The translations under genes were made by a program, and so were the position numbers. The notes beneath the pieces are model-generated. The model was not told the origin of the DNA. It worked only from the letters and a program-made list of their open reading frames with translations, and did no database searches. Below, piece after piece: positions 1 through 8,930 of a DNA stretch of 32,313 bases (within the stretch, counting starts at the first letter, position 1; each line of letters starts with the position of its first letter). The DNA is from an uncultured Candidatus Poseidoniales archaeon (GTDB lineage Archaea; Thermoplasmatota; Poseidoniia; Poseidoniales; Poseidoniaceae). The DNA lies in the NCBI GenBank assembly GCA_902563095.1, contig CACEWA010000015.1:1-32313 (forward strand). Direction: 5' to 3'.

Positions 1-1
1 G

Positions 2-2464
2 GGTTGGAATATTCATTTCTTGGACGATACTATGGATTTGATGACTCCAACTGAATCTAGATATGCAACCTTACATGTTTCAATTCCGACCGATGCAGAT
101 CCTGGTTTCTATGGTTACAATCTATTTGCTGCGAGCGTGTTAGGTAATTTCTCGGTGAACTCAACCTTAGTTGTAGAAGTAACGGCAGTTCATGATTTGT
201 CTTTCTCGCATTCAAACGGTGAGATTCTACTACCTGGTGCCAACTCGACCTCAACTGTCGAGATAATCAGTCTCTCCTCTGCTGACGGAAATTGGACATG
301 GCAGACAATGGTTGATTCAGGAGATTGCTCGGCACACTTGGACGATTTGGAAACTCAAATTATGGAAGGTGATTCTTACGACCTTGACATCCTAATTTTA
401 GCAGGAATGAACACTCATGTGAATGATGAGTGCGCAATTTCTCTTCACGGTACTCTAGACCAAGATGTCACAATTACAGAAAATTACACATTTACTGTCA
501 CAATTGGAGAGTCATGGGGTCTTTCGATGGTTCTACCGACTTCAATCAAACTCGATGTCGATACTCCTGAAACATTCAATGTCGTAATCAATAACGATGG
601 CACTGAACAGGATACAATTTCTCTAATCGGTATTGATGCTGAAGGTGTTACATTCACGAATCCCGCTCCTGTAACATTAGACAGGGGTGTATCTCAGTAT
701 GTAGTGATGGAAGTTCTAATCGACTCATTTTTGGTTGGAAATATCACTCTTGATTTCACAATGTCTTCTACTAATAGCGGCAACAATAATGTAAATGATA
801 GTGGAATTTTCGAAGTTAAAGAATATGCAGAGATATCTATGACTGGCCCTCCAGACAATAGAATTACAATAATCCCTGGACAGAATTCTTCTATCGTGCT
901 TAACATTTCTAATGATGGAACTAAGGATCTAAACCTTAGTGCATCAATAAGCGGCCTACCGAATGGAATCACTGTGGTCGAAGGGCTTGAAGAAATTTCT
1001 TTGGCAGCAGGTAATGCGATTGATGTCGAATTAGAGTTATTAGCTGCTGCAGGATTACAACCCATGAGCGATACATTCACAATTACATTTGATGGAGGTT
1101 GGTCATCTACTCAATTAACAATCGACCTACAGGTTTCTGACCGCCATGAAGTAATGATTGACTCAAGTCAAGACCGAATTATTGCTTCACCAATTGGTGA
1201 ATCTAATTTGACACTGATGGTTACTAACTTAGGTACTGCCACAGAGACATTTGTTGCTGATATTAACAACAGCGCTTTGAGTGATTGGTTTACAATCAGT
1301 GTAGACACTCTCTCTTTGAGTATTGATCCAGGCCAGTCCGATAGCATTACTATATCCGTTAGAGAAATTGCTAATGGTGCTCCAATCACTGGCATAGACT
1401 TGACAATTACTGTAACTAGCACAGATGATTCAACTGTCACAGATTCCATCACTATTGCAGTGATACCACAAATTGCCGACGGTTTGATTACTGTAATGAG
1501 CGATAATGATGAAGCTAAACCTGGTGAGATGATCTATGGAAATGTCATCATCACTAATCTTGGTACTGCTTCCGATACCATGCGCATTAACTCTGTAGAG
1601 ATGGATTGTAATCTCGATGATGCAGAGGTGACTCTGTCGCCTAGTATGTCCTCCAGTCCAATCCCTTGGTCTTGTATGATTGCTGATGGAGAAGACGCCG
1701 GAATGAAAGCGCTAACTTTCAGATTAACTTCGACAGCGCGTTCCGACATGATGGTGACATTCAGTGAATCTTACACTGTTGAACCGGCGTGGAATGATGA
1801 AGTAATTTCATTCACATTTGACCAGGATGATTTGAAATTTGATGAAAGTATCGATCAACATACTGTCTCCCTAACTATTTGTAACAAAGCAAACACATTC
1901 GTAGAAGGAAGTCTAGAATTAATTGGGAAAAATGAACCACAAATGGATGGTGTGTTTTTCAGGGCTGGGGAAACTGGAATTAATTCCACATATAGTCTAG
2001 CCAGCAATGGATGTCAAGATTTCCGATTAATGCTTACTCCAATAAACTTAGATGGATTTGAAGCATCATTGACTGTTCATTCAGTGAGCCAAGTTCTAGG
2101 TCAGACTGTCCGTGACGAATCTTCTGAACTTAGAGCAGATGTGGCTGGACCTGTTCTGCCACCTAGTGGACTGGATCTAGGTTTATTTGAATTGGATAAC
2201 AAGAATTCAATCATCTTACTTTCAACCGGTTGGGCTTTAGCACTGATTCTCGTTTTGTACATTCGGTTATTCAGAAAACCTGCAGAGGTCGAGGAAGAAG
2301 AAGAAGAGGAAGTTCCATTAGGCCATAATGAGGTTAGAATCGATGAATACAACAAGGTTACTTGCAGTTCATGTGATGCACGATTAGGTGTGCCAGAAGG
2401 TAGTGAACCTCCATTCAGATTCACCTGTCCAAAGTGTGACGAAAGAATCAGAGTTGTAGAATAA
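2..2464 (+). CDS. Surface protein with Ig-like (CARDB/NEW3-type) repeats, C-terminal TM and cytoplasmic zinc ribbon (5' partial)
   Basis: The frame is open to the left edge of the window, so the N-terminus and any signal peptide are missing. An in-frame TTG at 20 is probably internal. The visible 820 residues are almost all beta-rich, Ser/Thr/Asn-rich sequence. A recurring (I/V)xNxGT signature (INNDGT, ISNDGT, VTNLGT, ITNLGT) appears about every 105-110 residues, near residues 190, 297, 403 and 512 counted from position 20. This fits tandem CARDB/NEW3-like extracellular beta-sandwich domains. One hydrophobic helix follows (about residues 729-751), then a basic stop-transfer, a run of seven Glu, and a compact CxxC...CxxC zinc ribbon (CSSC near 782, CPKC near 803) resembling the MJ0042-type finger. 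The expected topology is outside repeats and inside ribbon. The binding partner is unknown. The gene ends directly against the convergent trmI, without overlap. Confidence 0.85.
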   Translation, partial: GWNIHFLDDTMDLMTPTESRYATLHVSIPTDADPGFYGYNLFAASVLGNFSVNSTLVVEVTAVHDLSFSHSNGEILLPGANSTSTVEIISLSSADGNWTWQTMVDSGDCSAHLDDLETQIMEGDSYDLDILILAGMNTHVNDECAISLHGTLDQDVTITENYTFTVTIGESWGLSMVLPTSIKLDVDTPETFNVVINNDGTEQDTISLIGIDAEGVTFTNPAPVTLDRGVSQYVVMEVLIDSFLVGNITLDFTMSSTNSGNNNVNDSGIFEVKEYAEISMTGPPDNRITIIPGQNSSIVLNISNDGTKDLNLSASISGLPNGITVVEGLEEISLAAGNAIDVELELLAAAGLQPMSDTFTITFDGGWSSTQLTIDLQVSDRHEVMIDSSQDRIIASPIGESNLTLMVTNLGTATETFVADINNSALSDWFTISVDTLSLSIDPGQSDSITISVREIANGAPITGIDLTITVTSTDDSTVTDSITIAVIPQIADGLITVMSDNDEAKPGEMIYGNVIITNLGTASDTMRINSVEMDCNLDDAEVTLSPSMSSSPIPWSCMIADGEDAGMKALTFRLTSTARSDMMVTFSESYTVEPAWNDEVISFTFDQDDLKFDESIDQHTVSLTICNKANTFVEGSLELIGKNEPQMDGVFFRAGETGINSTYSLASNGCQDFRLMLTPINLDGFEASLTVHSVSQVLGQTVRDESSELRADVAGPVLPPSGLDLGLFELDNKNSIILLSTGWALALILVLYIRLFRKPAEVEEEEEEEVPLGHNEVRIDEYNKVTCSSCDARLGVPEGSEPPFRFTCPKCDERIRVVE

Positions 2465-3229
2465 TCATCTCTTTTGAGCAACTAAAAGAAATGCTGTATG
2501 GCCAAACGGTCCATTAACTGGCCTCATTCCTCCTTTGGAGGTCAATCCCCACTGCCTTTCCATTAATTCTCCAGCCCATTCTACAACTAAATCAGCTTCT
2601 TCACAGGCTTTCCAACATGCCTCTAACTGTGAAGTAGTAGGTGCATAGCATGCGATTCTTCCTCCAAACACAAGTTTTGGAGAACATGCTGCAATAGCAG
2701 GAGCGTGTACGGGCATGTCTAAAACGATGGCATCTAATTCTTCATCAGGCACTACATCCTCAACCATTCCTTCCAAATGAGTGTGCTTTGGGAAACCTGT
2801 GAAACACTCACTGGCTCTTTGTAAATTCGTTAGACCTACACTAGCATGTTCGTCCCTTGGCTCTGCAGTGATTAGATGTCCTGAATCGCCTAGAATCCTT
2901 GCAAGATGCAACGAAAGCCCTCCCGAGCCAAGGCCCGCTTCGAGAACTGTATCACCTGTTCCGATTCCCAATTTTGTAATGAAAAAACCTGCATCCTTTG
3001 CAGAAATAGTCTGTGCTCTTCTAGCCATTCCTGCGATTAATTCAGGCAATCTCGAAGGCATTACTGTGAGGTATTTTTGACCCACAAGAACCTCATCGCC
3101 AACCTTGCATCCGTCTAGCAATGTTGCAGTATTGATCACCCCGAGCCCTTTGTGCTTGACCATTTCGTCAACCACTTCAACAACATGGATTCTGCCTTCT
3201 TTTTCCATCAGGACTGAGTAGTCTGCCAT
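2465..3229 (-). CDS. trmI: tRNA (adenine-N1)-methyltransferase TrmI (positions 57/58)
   Basis: This 254-aa protein has the length and domain order of archaeal TrmI. A small N-terminal beta domain (residues 1-65) is followed by the linker ARRAQTISAKDAG and a class I methyltransferase fold. Motif I is VLEAGLGSGG (95-104), an acidic ribose-binding Glu sits in TAEPRDE (about 123), motif IV is DAIVLDMP (166-173), and the C-terminal RPVNGPFGHTAFLLVA matches the family end. The family methylates N1 of A57 and/or A58 in the T-loop using S-adenosylmethionine, which stabilises tRNA structure. The ATG at 3229 is preceded on the minus strand by a possible ATAAAT box (about 3270-3277), which would give a leader of roughly 18 nt. 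The gene is divergent from the thioredoxin-fold gene and convergent with the zinc-ribbon surface protein. Confidence 0.92.
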   Translation of the reverse strand: MADYSVLMEKEGRIHVVEVVDEMVKHKGLGVINTATLLDGCKVGDEVLVGQKYLTVMPSRLPELIAGMARRAQTISAKDAGFFITKLGIGTGDTVLEAGLGSGGLSLHLARILGDSGHLITAEPRDEHASVGLTNLQRASECFTGFPKHTHLEGMVEDVVPDEELDAIVLDMPVHAPAIAACSPKLVFGGRIACYAPTTSQLEACWKACEEADLVVEWAGELMERQWGLTSKGGMRPVNGPFGHTAFLLVAQKR

Positions 3230-3260
3230 GGTTCTGCGAGAAGGAATATGCCAAGAACGA

Positions 3261-3297
3261 TTCGCATCGATTTATGCGAAATACCCCCGTAGGGGGT
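3261..3297. promoter_or_regulatory. Two adjacent perfect dyads in the trmI / thioredoxin-protein divergent spacer
   Basis: TTCGCAT (3261-3267) and ATGCGAA (3274-3280) form a perfect 7-bp inverted repeat with a 6-nt spacer that contains the candidate trmI TATA element. Three bases further on, ACCCCC-GTA-GGGGGT (3283-3297) is a perfect 6-bp stem with a GTA centre. They could be operator sites or DNA/RNA hairpins; the bound factor is unknown. Confidence 0.55.
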
Positions 3298-3317
3298 GCT
3301 GACATTTTGTGCACATG

Positions 3318-3328
3318 TTCAAATACCA
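3318..3328 (+). promoter_or_regulatory. Candidate TATA box for the thioredoxin-fold surface protein
   Basis: TTCAAATACC is centred about 25 nt before the ATG at 3348, the spacing expected for a leaderless archaeal transcript. Similar boxes stand at the same distance before L40e, purA and other genes in the window. Confidence 0.5.
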
Positions 3329-3347
3329 TGTTTTGTAATCGAATCGC

Positions 3348-6300
3348 ATGACGACCGTACGTACGACTGCCTACTCGATTGTTGGATTGATGCTACTTAG
3401 CATTCTTGCTTCTTTTGGAGGACTAATCGCCGACAATGAAAACGTTGTTTCTGAACTAGAAAAAGAACCAACTGAATTCCAGGCTACAAGCCCTGGACAC
3501 CCTGTATTCGCAGAATATATGGGCGCACATTGGTGTGGACCTTGTATTACAGCTACAAATAATTTGAAAAATTTGTACAGCACTAACGGGGGAGGAGGAA
3601 GCCAATCCGCAGATTTTACTTTCGTATCATTTTGGGAATCTCAAACAACAGGATGGCCAGCTGATTCTCCAATCAATCGTAGATCCCACATCCAAAACGC
3701 TCCAGGATACACCGGCGGAATCCCAGTTACGGTCTTTGGCGATGCACCATCCGGCACATACTACACAGTAGGTGGGCAGTCATACGACAGTTACTATCAA
3801 AATGGTGGAAACATGCAAAATGCAAACGATTACGCATTATCTGTCATTCAATCCGAAAACGGCAATAACATGGATATCGAAATCACCGCTGTATACAGTG
3901 GAACGGGCTCAAAGAACGTATACCTTTACGCAGCAGTAACTGAAGAAAAGGGATACGAGCCGTACACAGCAGGCAGTGGCTCAGACCACCCGCCAAATTT
4001 GTGGAAGAAGTGGCTATTGAACAGCGGAAGTAGCGGATTCGAGACATTCACATTAACAGCAGGTACACCAGTGACCAAAACTTGGACAGTACCAACATCA
4101 ACAGCAAGAGCAGTCAGCGGAATTAGTTCAGCTGACAACTTCCTCACTGTTGCAGCACTATTAGACGGAGACCACACCTCTCACCGCAACGTGCTATCTG
4201 CCGCTGATTCTAACATGGCTCCTACAATCGATGTTGGAATTCAATCTTTTACTGCTGAGAATCCAAACGCTCCTAACGGCGGATACATCAATGGCGATAT
4301 AATCAATGTTGAAGCAACCGTTGTCAACAATGGTGTCGACGCTTACAGCGACGGAGGAGATGTCAGATTCTTCTACAAAGCAAACAACATGAAGAATTAT
4401 GTGGGCTCCACTCAATCTCTATCCAACTTTGCAAACAATGGTGACACTCAAACCTTCTCGGGACAGATTGATACTTCATCATTGCCAAGCAACGCTTACC
4501 AGACTACATTCGGAGTTGAGTTATCTAACCTAGTAGCTGATAAATCTGCAACTAACAACGAAGGTACCGAAATCACTCCTCACGACTTAGTTCCTGTTGC
4601 GCGCAAGGCACAAGTCATTGGTAACACTCAAATCGAGAGAGGAGATAACTTCCTAATCGAAGCGAAGACAACAATCAACGACGCTGTAGATATCAACACC
4701 TCCTTCTTTACTTTCGATGTAGAGGTGTCTCCTGCTGGCATGAACCAGTGGATGAGCGGCGACATGATAGTGGGTGGAGATCAGGTATTCCAAGAAGGAA
4801 CTTCTAACGAGCACCGACAATATCTTGTCAAGCCAAGTATGAACATGGGAGCTGGTGATTATGACATTCGTGTTCGTTCTATTGACTCTAGAATGCAAAC
4901 AAGCGATTGGCTAATTACTCAGAATGGATTTGAGTTGAAGAATGCTCTACCTGTTATCACAGCAGAGCCTGTTCCAACAGTGAAGGTTCAAACTTCCACC
5001 AAGGTATCAATAGTAAACAACATCGAAGATGCTGAAACCCAACTTGACCAATTGACAATCACAAGTAGCAGTCCAAACTTTGTTGCATGGCACCCTGCTA
5101 CTGAAGAAATTGAAGTATACTTCGAAAACATCCGTTTCGTCAATGGTGCACCTACAGCATCAGGAATTGAAATTTCAGTGAACGATGGTACAGACACTGC
5201 AGTGGGAACTCTTCTGTTCAATGTTATTGAAAATGGACAGCCACGATGGGCAGGTGTTGAGAAGCAGTATGTGGATGAAGCATCTACATCATCACTATAC
5301 TTGCTACCATACTTGTCAGACACTGACAACAATGGAAACATTGTTTCTTCTGAAGACTTAATGTTGGCGATTGTTGAAAACACAAACCCTGAACTTCTAG
5401 ACATCTCAATGAATGAATTCACCCTGAACTTCGCAACTAGCGATGAAGACATCAACGGTGAGACAACAATCACAGTCCGTGCTAGCGACGGTGAGCAATA
5501 CTCAGACCAATTGATTACAATCGCCATTACTCCGGTTAACGATGCACCTCGCCTAGACCTCTCAGAATTTGAGAACCTTCGTTTGAAGGTTGGAACACAG
5601 AAGGTCATCTTCTTGAACGAGATTCTGACAGATGTTGATGGAAACGTGAACGAAGTTACAGTTACTGCGAGTAACCCAACTCCTGGTGCTGCACGTGTGA
5701 ACTTCTTAGATAACACTCTGACAATGATTTGGGACACTGCAGGTTTGCAGACAGTTACAATCCAAGCAGAAGATCGCTACGATTCTAACATCTACACTCT
5801 AGTTGTAGATGTTTACGACAGCATGCCTCTGCTTGTTGGACAAGGACCTGACGCAGATGTACGAGTTGATGTATCGAATGTTTACATCGGAGAAGTTCCG
5901 GAATCCACAATGTTCCTAAACAAGAATGATGTTACTGTAACTTCACTAACCAGTACTTGGCAAATCTGCAACATTGAAGTCTGTATGATTAACGAAGTAC
6001 ACGAGCACGACATTACCATGAAGAGCCTTGGTTGGACATTCGACCCATCTAAAGGACAGCTTGACCAAGGAATGGGTTCACAATGGTACGTCAAACTGAC
6101 TAAGATTACTGCGATAGCATCTAACGGTGACAAGTTCGAATACAAGGATCCTGTTCTAATTTGGACTGCTGTAGATGCTGCGCCGGGACCAGATTCAATG
6201 ACTGAAGATGAAGTCAAAGAATTAGTTGCTGAGTTAGAAGATTCAATCGCAGCAAAGAAGACTGAAATCGAAGGTCTGGAGGAAGGTTCAACCGAACACA

Positions 6301-6731
6301 GCGATGCAGTCGCAGAACTGAGTGAACTAGAAGCAGACCTTGCAGAAGCATGCGAATACACAACATGCGTAGAACAAAACTCAGGTAACAGCGACGGTGC
6401 TGCTAGCGAAAGTGGACTTGACCTAACTGTTATACTAATCGTAGTTGGAGTAATCATCGCAGCTCTGCTAGCAGGACTAATGTTCATGCGTGGAGGAAAT
6501 GGAGGCGCTCCTGAAAAGATGGTAGATTGGGCTAATGAACTACCGGCCAATGATGCTGTTGCAAACTCAATGTATGGAGGAGCACAAGAAATCTTCCAGC
6601 AGCCTGTCGCAGCACCTGCTCCGGCAGTTGCTCAGGTTCCTCCAGGCGCACCTCCTCTACCACCAGGCGGTCTACCAGCAGGTTGGACTATGGAGCAGTG
6701 GGCGTATTACGGGCACCAATACCAACAGTGA
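3348..6731 (+). CDS. Secreted thioredoxin-fold / cadherin-like repeat surface protein with TM and proline-rich tail
   Basis: This is a 1127-aa protein with a signal peptide (hydrophobic core about residues 10-27). An extracellular thioredoxin-like domain follows, with the redox motif HWCGPC (Cys63 and Cys66) and a later cis-Pro candidate in GGIPVTVFG. Next comes a CARDB-like segment (about 295-395, VVNNGVDAYSDGG) and beta-rich domains. These include cadherin-like/dystroglycan-like modules around 630-825, marked by SDTDNNG and ITPVNDAP. An acidic coiled coil (about 951-1000) precedes one TM helix (about 1025-1048). The cytoplasmic tail is Pro/Ala-rich and ends GWTMEQWAYYGHQYQQ. CGPC suggests a thiol-disulfide oxidoreductase or disulfide chaperone tethered at the surface; Omp28-like proteins are a possible distant comparison. 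The substrate is unknown. The neighbouring LonB gene has its own TATA box. Confidence 0.85.
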   Translation: MTTVRTTAYSIVGLMLLSILASFGGLIADNENVVSELEKEPTEFQATSPGHPVFAEYMGAHWCGPCITATNNLKNLYSTNGGGGSQSADFTFVSFWESQTTGWPADSPINRRSHIQNAPGYTGGIPVTVFGDAPSGTYYTVGGQSYDSYYQNGGNMQNANDYALSVIQSENGNNMDIEITAVYSGTGSKNVYLYAAVTEEKGYEPYTAGSGSDHPPNLWKKWLLNSGSSGFETFTLTAGTPVTKTWTVPTSTARAVSGISSADNFLTVAALLDGDHTSHRNVLSAADSNMAPTIDVGIQSFTAENPNAPNGGYINGDIINVEATVVNNGVDAYSDGGDVRFFYKANNMKNYVGSTQSLSNFANNGDTQTFSGQIDTSSLPSNAYQTTFGVELSNLVADKSATNNEGTEITPHDLVPVARKAQVIGNTQIERGDNFLIEAKTTINDAVDINTSFFTFDVEVSPAGMNQWMSGDMIVGGDQVFQEGTSNEHRQYLVKPSMNMGAGDYDIRVRSIDSRMQTSDWLITQNGFELKNALPVITAEPVPTVKVQTSTKVSIVNNIEDAETQLDQLTITSSSPNFVAWHPATEEIEVYFENIRFVNGAPTASGIEISVNDGTDTAVGTLLFNVIENGQPRWAGVEKQYVDEASTSSLYLLPYLSDTDNNGNIVSSEDLMLAIVENTNPELLDISMNEFTLNFATSDEDINGETTITVRASDGEQYSDQLITIAITPVNDAPRLDLSEFENLRLKVGTQKVIFLNEILTDVDGNVNEVTVTASNPTPGAARVNFLDNTLTMIWDTAGLQTVTIQAEDRYDSNIYTLVVDVYDSMPLLVGQGPDADVRVDVSNVYIGEVPESTMFLNKNDVTVTSLTSTWQICNIEVCMINEVHEHDITMKSLGWTFDPSKGQLDQGMGSQWYVKLTKITAIASNGDKFEYKDPVLIWTAVDAAPGPDSMTEDEVKELVAELEDSIAAKKTEIEGLEEGSTEHSDAVAELSELEADLAEACEYTTCVEQNSGNSDGAASESGLDLTVILIVVGVIIAALLAGLMFMRGGNGGAPEKMVDWANELPANDAVANSMYGGAQEIFQQPVAAPAPAVAQVPPGAPPLPPGGLPAGWTMEQWAYYGHQYQQ

Positions 6732-6735
6732 GTGG

Positions 6736-6744
6736 TTTAAATAA
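6736..6744 (+). promoter_or_regulatory. TATA box upstream of lonB
   Basis: TTTAAATAA is a near-ideal archaeal TATA element that begins 5 nt after the previous stop codon. Initiation about 25 nt downstream would fall near 6761-6770. That leaves a leader of about 40 nt before the GTG start favoured for lonB. Confidence 0.7.
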
Positions 6745-6760
6745 GTCCGAATTAGGCTCT

Positions 6761-6796
6761 ATGGCGCTTGCCAAACGGCTAAAATGGACTGTGTAG
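6761..6796 (+). other. Possible 11-codon upstream ORF in the lonB leader
   Basis: ATG at 6761 opens a short frame encoding [11 protein letters not shown] and stops at TAG 6794-6796. Its stop abuts the GGAGGAG ribosome-binding site of the GTG start of lonB. It starts close to the predicted transcription start. It could be a leaderless leader peptide coupled to lonB, or chance. Confidence 0.25.
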
Positions 6797-8859
6797 GAGG
6801 AGTATCTGTGACCGAAGAGGAAATAACCGAAATCCCCGAGACTCAGGAGGAAGAAAATTCTCCTGAGGAAGAGGAAGCAATGGTTACTATTTGGAGTCCA
6901 GAATCTTCAGAAAACATCGAGTTGAACTCTACTCCTGTTGACGAATGGGTTCGTAGCATAGATTTCACCACTACTGAAGAAGTACCAATCCCTGAGAGAT
7001 TGGTAGATCAAGTAATAGGACAAGATGCTGGTTCAATCGTTATTCGTAAGGCTGCAGAGCAACGCAGGCACATGATGATGATTGGAGACCCTGGAACAGG
7101 CAAATCAATGCTTGCTAGGTCAATGACAGAACTTCTCCCTCAGGATAAGTTGGAAGATATTCTCTGTTATCCGAATGATGATGACGAAAATGAGCCTAGA
7201 GTCCGTACAGTACCTGCAGGACGTGGCGATAGAATCGTCAAAAGTCAGAAAGAGGCCGTCAAGATTCAACGTGAAAAGAGTCAGAAAATGTTGATGATTG
7301 GATTTGTCGCTATTGCTTTCTTACTAGCAGTAGTTGCTTTACAAAGCGGAGATATTCTTACTCTGCTATTCGGAATGTTGCTACTAATGTTTGGTTACAT
7401 GTTCCTTAGATCACGTATGGGTGGAGCAGATGAAGCACGTATTCCTAAGGTGTTAGTGAAGCATCAAGGACAAGACCCCCCTCCATTCGTGGATGCTACC
7501 GGTACACTGTCTGGAAGTTTACTAGGTGATGTAAGACACGACCCTTTCCAAAGTGGTGGCATGGAGACTCCTGCTCACGAAAGAGTAGAGCCAGGGGCAA
7601 TCCACCGAGCTCATGGTGGCGTTCTATACATCGACGAGATTAACCTACTCAGGCTAGAAGAGCAGCAGGCATTGCTGACAGCAATGCAAGAGCGTGCTTT
7701 CCCAATATCTGGCCGTTCTGAGCGCTCAAGCGGTGCATTGACCAAAACCGAAGCAGTTCCATGTGACTTTATCTTAATCGCTGCAGGAAATCTAGATGCA
7801 ATCCAAGGAATGCATCCTGCTCTAAGAAGCCGTATTCGCGGTTATGGATACGAAGTTTATGTCAATTCAAACATGCCAGATACAACTACAAATCGCAGAC
7901 GTCTAATTCGATTTATTGCCCAAGAAGTGCAGAGAGATTTGGGTACTTCTAGAGAGATTCCTCACTTTGATAGAACCGGAGTTTCTGTTATTCTTAGAGA
8001 AGCACAACGCCGTGCAGGCCGACGTGGCAAACTTTCTCTGAGGCTACGTGAATTGGGCGGATTGGTTAGAATTGCAGGCGATCTAGCTTGCGAGGAAGGC
8101 GCTCAATACACTACATCCCGACATGTACTTGCTGCAAGGAATATTGCAAAACCATTAGAGCAACAAGTTGCAGACAGAATGATTGAGAGACGTCAAGAAT
8201 ACTCTCTAGTTGTCAATTCCGGAAACAGAATTGGTCGTGTCAATGGATTAGCAGTACTAGGCGCAGATTCAGGATTATCAGATTACAGTGGAATAATGCT
8301 ACCTGTCGAAGCTCTAGTAACCCCTTCATTATCCAGTGGAGGGAAAGTTTACGCAACAGGTGGACTTTCAGACCTAGCTAAAGAAAGTGTAACAAATGTC
8401 AGTGCAGTAATCAAGAAATTGACCGGCAAGGATGTTTCGGATTATGATATTCATATTCAATTCGTAGACACCCATGGTGTTGACGGCGACTCCGCTTCGA
8501 TTACTATTGCAACAGCGATCATTTCAGCCTTAGAAAATATTCCAATTCGACAAGACTTAGCAATGACTGGGAGCCTGTCAGTGCGCGGTGAAGTACTACC
8601 GATTGGTGGAGTTACGGCTAAGATTGAATCTGCTGCTAAATCTGGAATTAAGACTGTAATCATCCCTCGTGCCAATGCTCAAGATGTTCTGCTAGACAGG
8701 CAGTTTGAGGACATTGAAGTAATTGCCGTAGATACATTAGACGAAGTTATGGAACACGCGTTACTAATTGGAGATATGAAGACTAGCCTAGTTGAGCGCT
8801 TGTCTGCTGTCATCGACAGATTAACTCCAGATGTTGCACCCAACAGTCAGGTCTCATGA
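6784..8859 (+). CDS. lonB: Archaeal LonB membrane-anchored ATP-dependent protease
   Basis: The 691-aa protein has the full LonB layout. Walker A is GDPGTGKS (101-108). A two-helix membrane insertion inside the AAA+ domain (about 169-186 and 191-208) is diagnostic of archaeal LonB. Walker B is LYIDEI (281-286). The C-terminal protease domain has the catalytic dyad Ser570 (in DGDSAS) and Lys613 (in GGVTAKIES); their 43-residue spacing matches Lon enzymes. It degrades misfolded and membrane proteins at the cytoplasmic face. Two starts are possible: ATG 6784, or GTG 6808, which follows a strong GGAGGAG (6796-6802) at a 5-nt spacing. The GTG is probably the real start (683 aa), because the Shine-Dalgarno sequence would otherwise lie inside the coding region. 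The extra acidic N-terminus is low complexity. Confidence 0.95.
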   Translation: MDCVGGVSVTEEEITEIPETQEEENSPEEEEAMVTIWSPESSENIELNSTPVDEWVRSIDFTTTEEVPIPERLVDQVIGQDAGSIVIRKAAEQRRHMMMIGDPGTGKSMLARSMTELLPQDKLEDILCYPNDDDENEPRVRTVPAGRGDRIVKSQKEAVKIQREKSQKMLMIGFVAIAFLLAVVALQSGDILTLLFGMLLLMFGYMFLRSRMGGADEARIPKVLVKHQGQDPPPFVDATGTLSGSLLGDVRHDPFQSGGMETPAHERVEPGAIHRAHGGVLYIDEINLLRLEEQQALLTAMQERAFPISGRSERSSGALTKTEAVPCDFILIAAGNLDAIQGMHPALRSRIRGYGYEVYVNSNMPDTTTNRRRLIRFIAQEVQRDLGTSREIPHFDRTGVSVILREAQRRAGRRGKLSLRLRELGGLVRIAGDLACEEGAQYTTSRHVLAARNIAKPLEQQVADRMIERRQEYSLVVNSGNRIGRVNGLAVLGADSGLSDYSGIMLPVEALVTPSLSSGGKVYATGGLSDLAKESVTNVSAVIKKLTGKDVSDYDIHIQFVDTHGVDGDSASITIATAIISALENIPIRQDLAMTGSLSVRGEVLPIGGVTAKIESAAKSGIKTVIIPRANAQDVLLDRQFEDIEVIAVDTLDEVMEHALLIGDMKTSLVERLSAVIDRLTPDVAPNSQVS

Positions 8860-8930
8860 TGTTTCTGAACTCATTCGAATCTACTGATTTAGGTGAATAA
8901 CTCAAGTATTGGATATTTTTGTCCCAAAAT

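Noticed and set aside
4988-5737. Long minus-strand open frame (249 aa) inside the thioredoxin-like gene
   Set aside because: It is Ser/Val/Thr-rich with no family features, lies fully antisense to a clear secreted protein, and has no promoter.
5882-6550. Minus-strand open frame (222 aa)
   Set aside because: It is antisense to the coiled-coil and TM region of the same surface gene; composition reflects the complementary codons.
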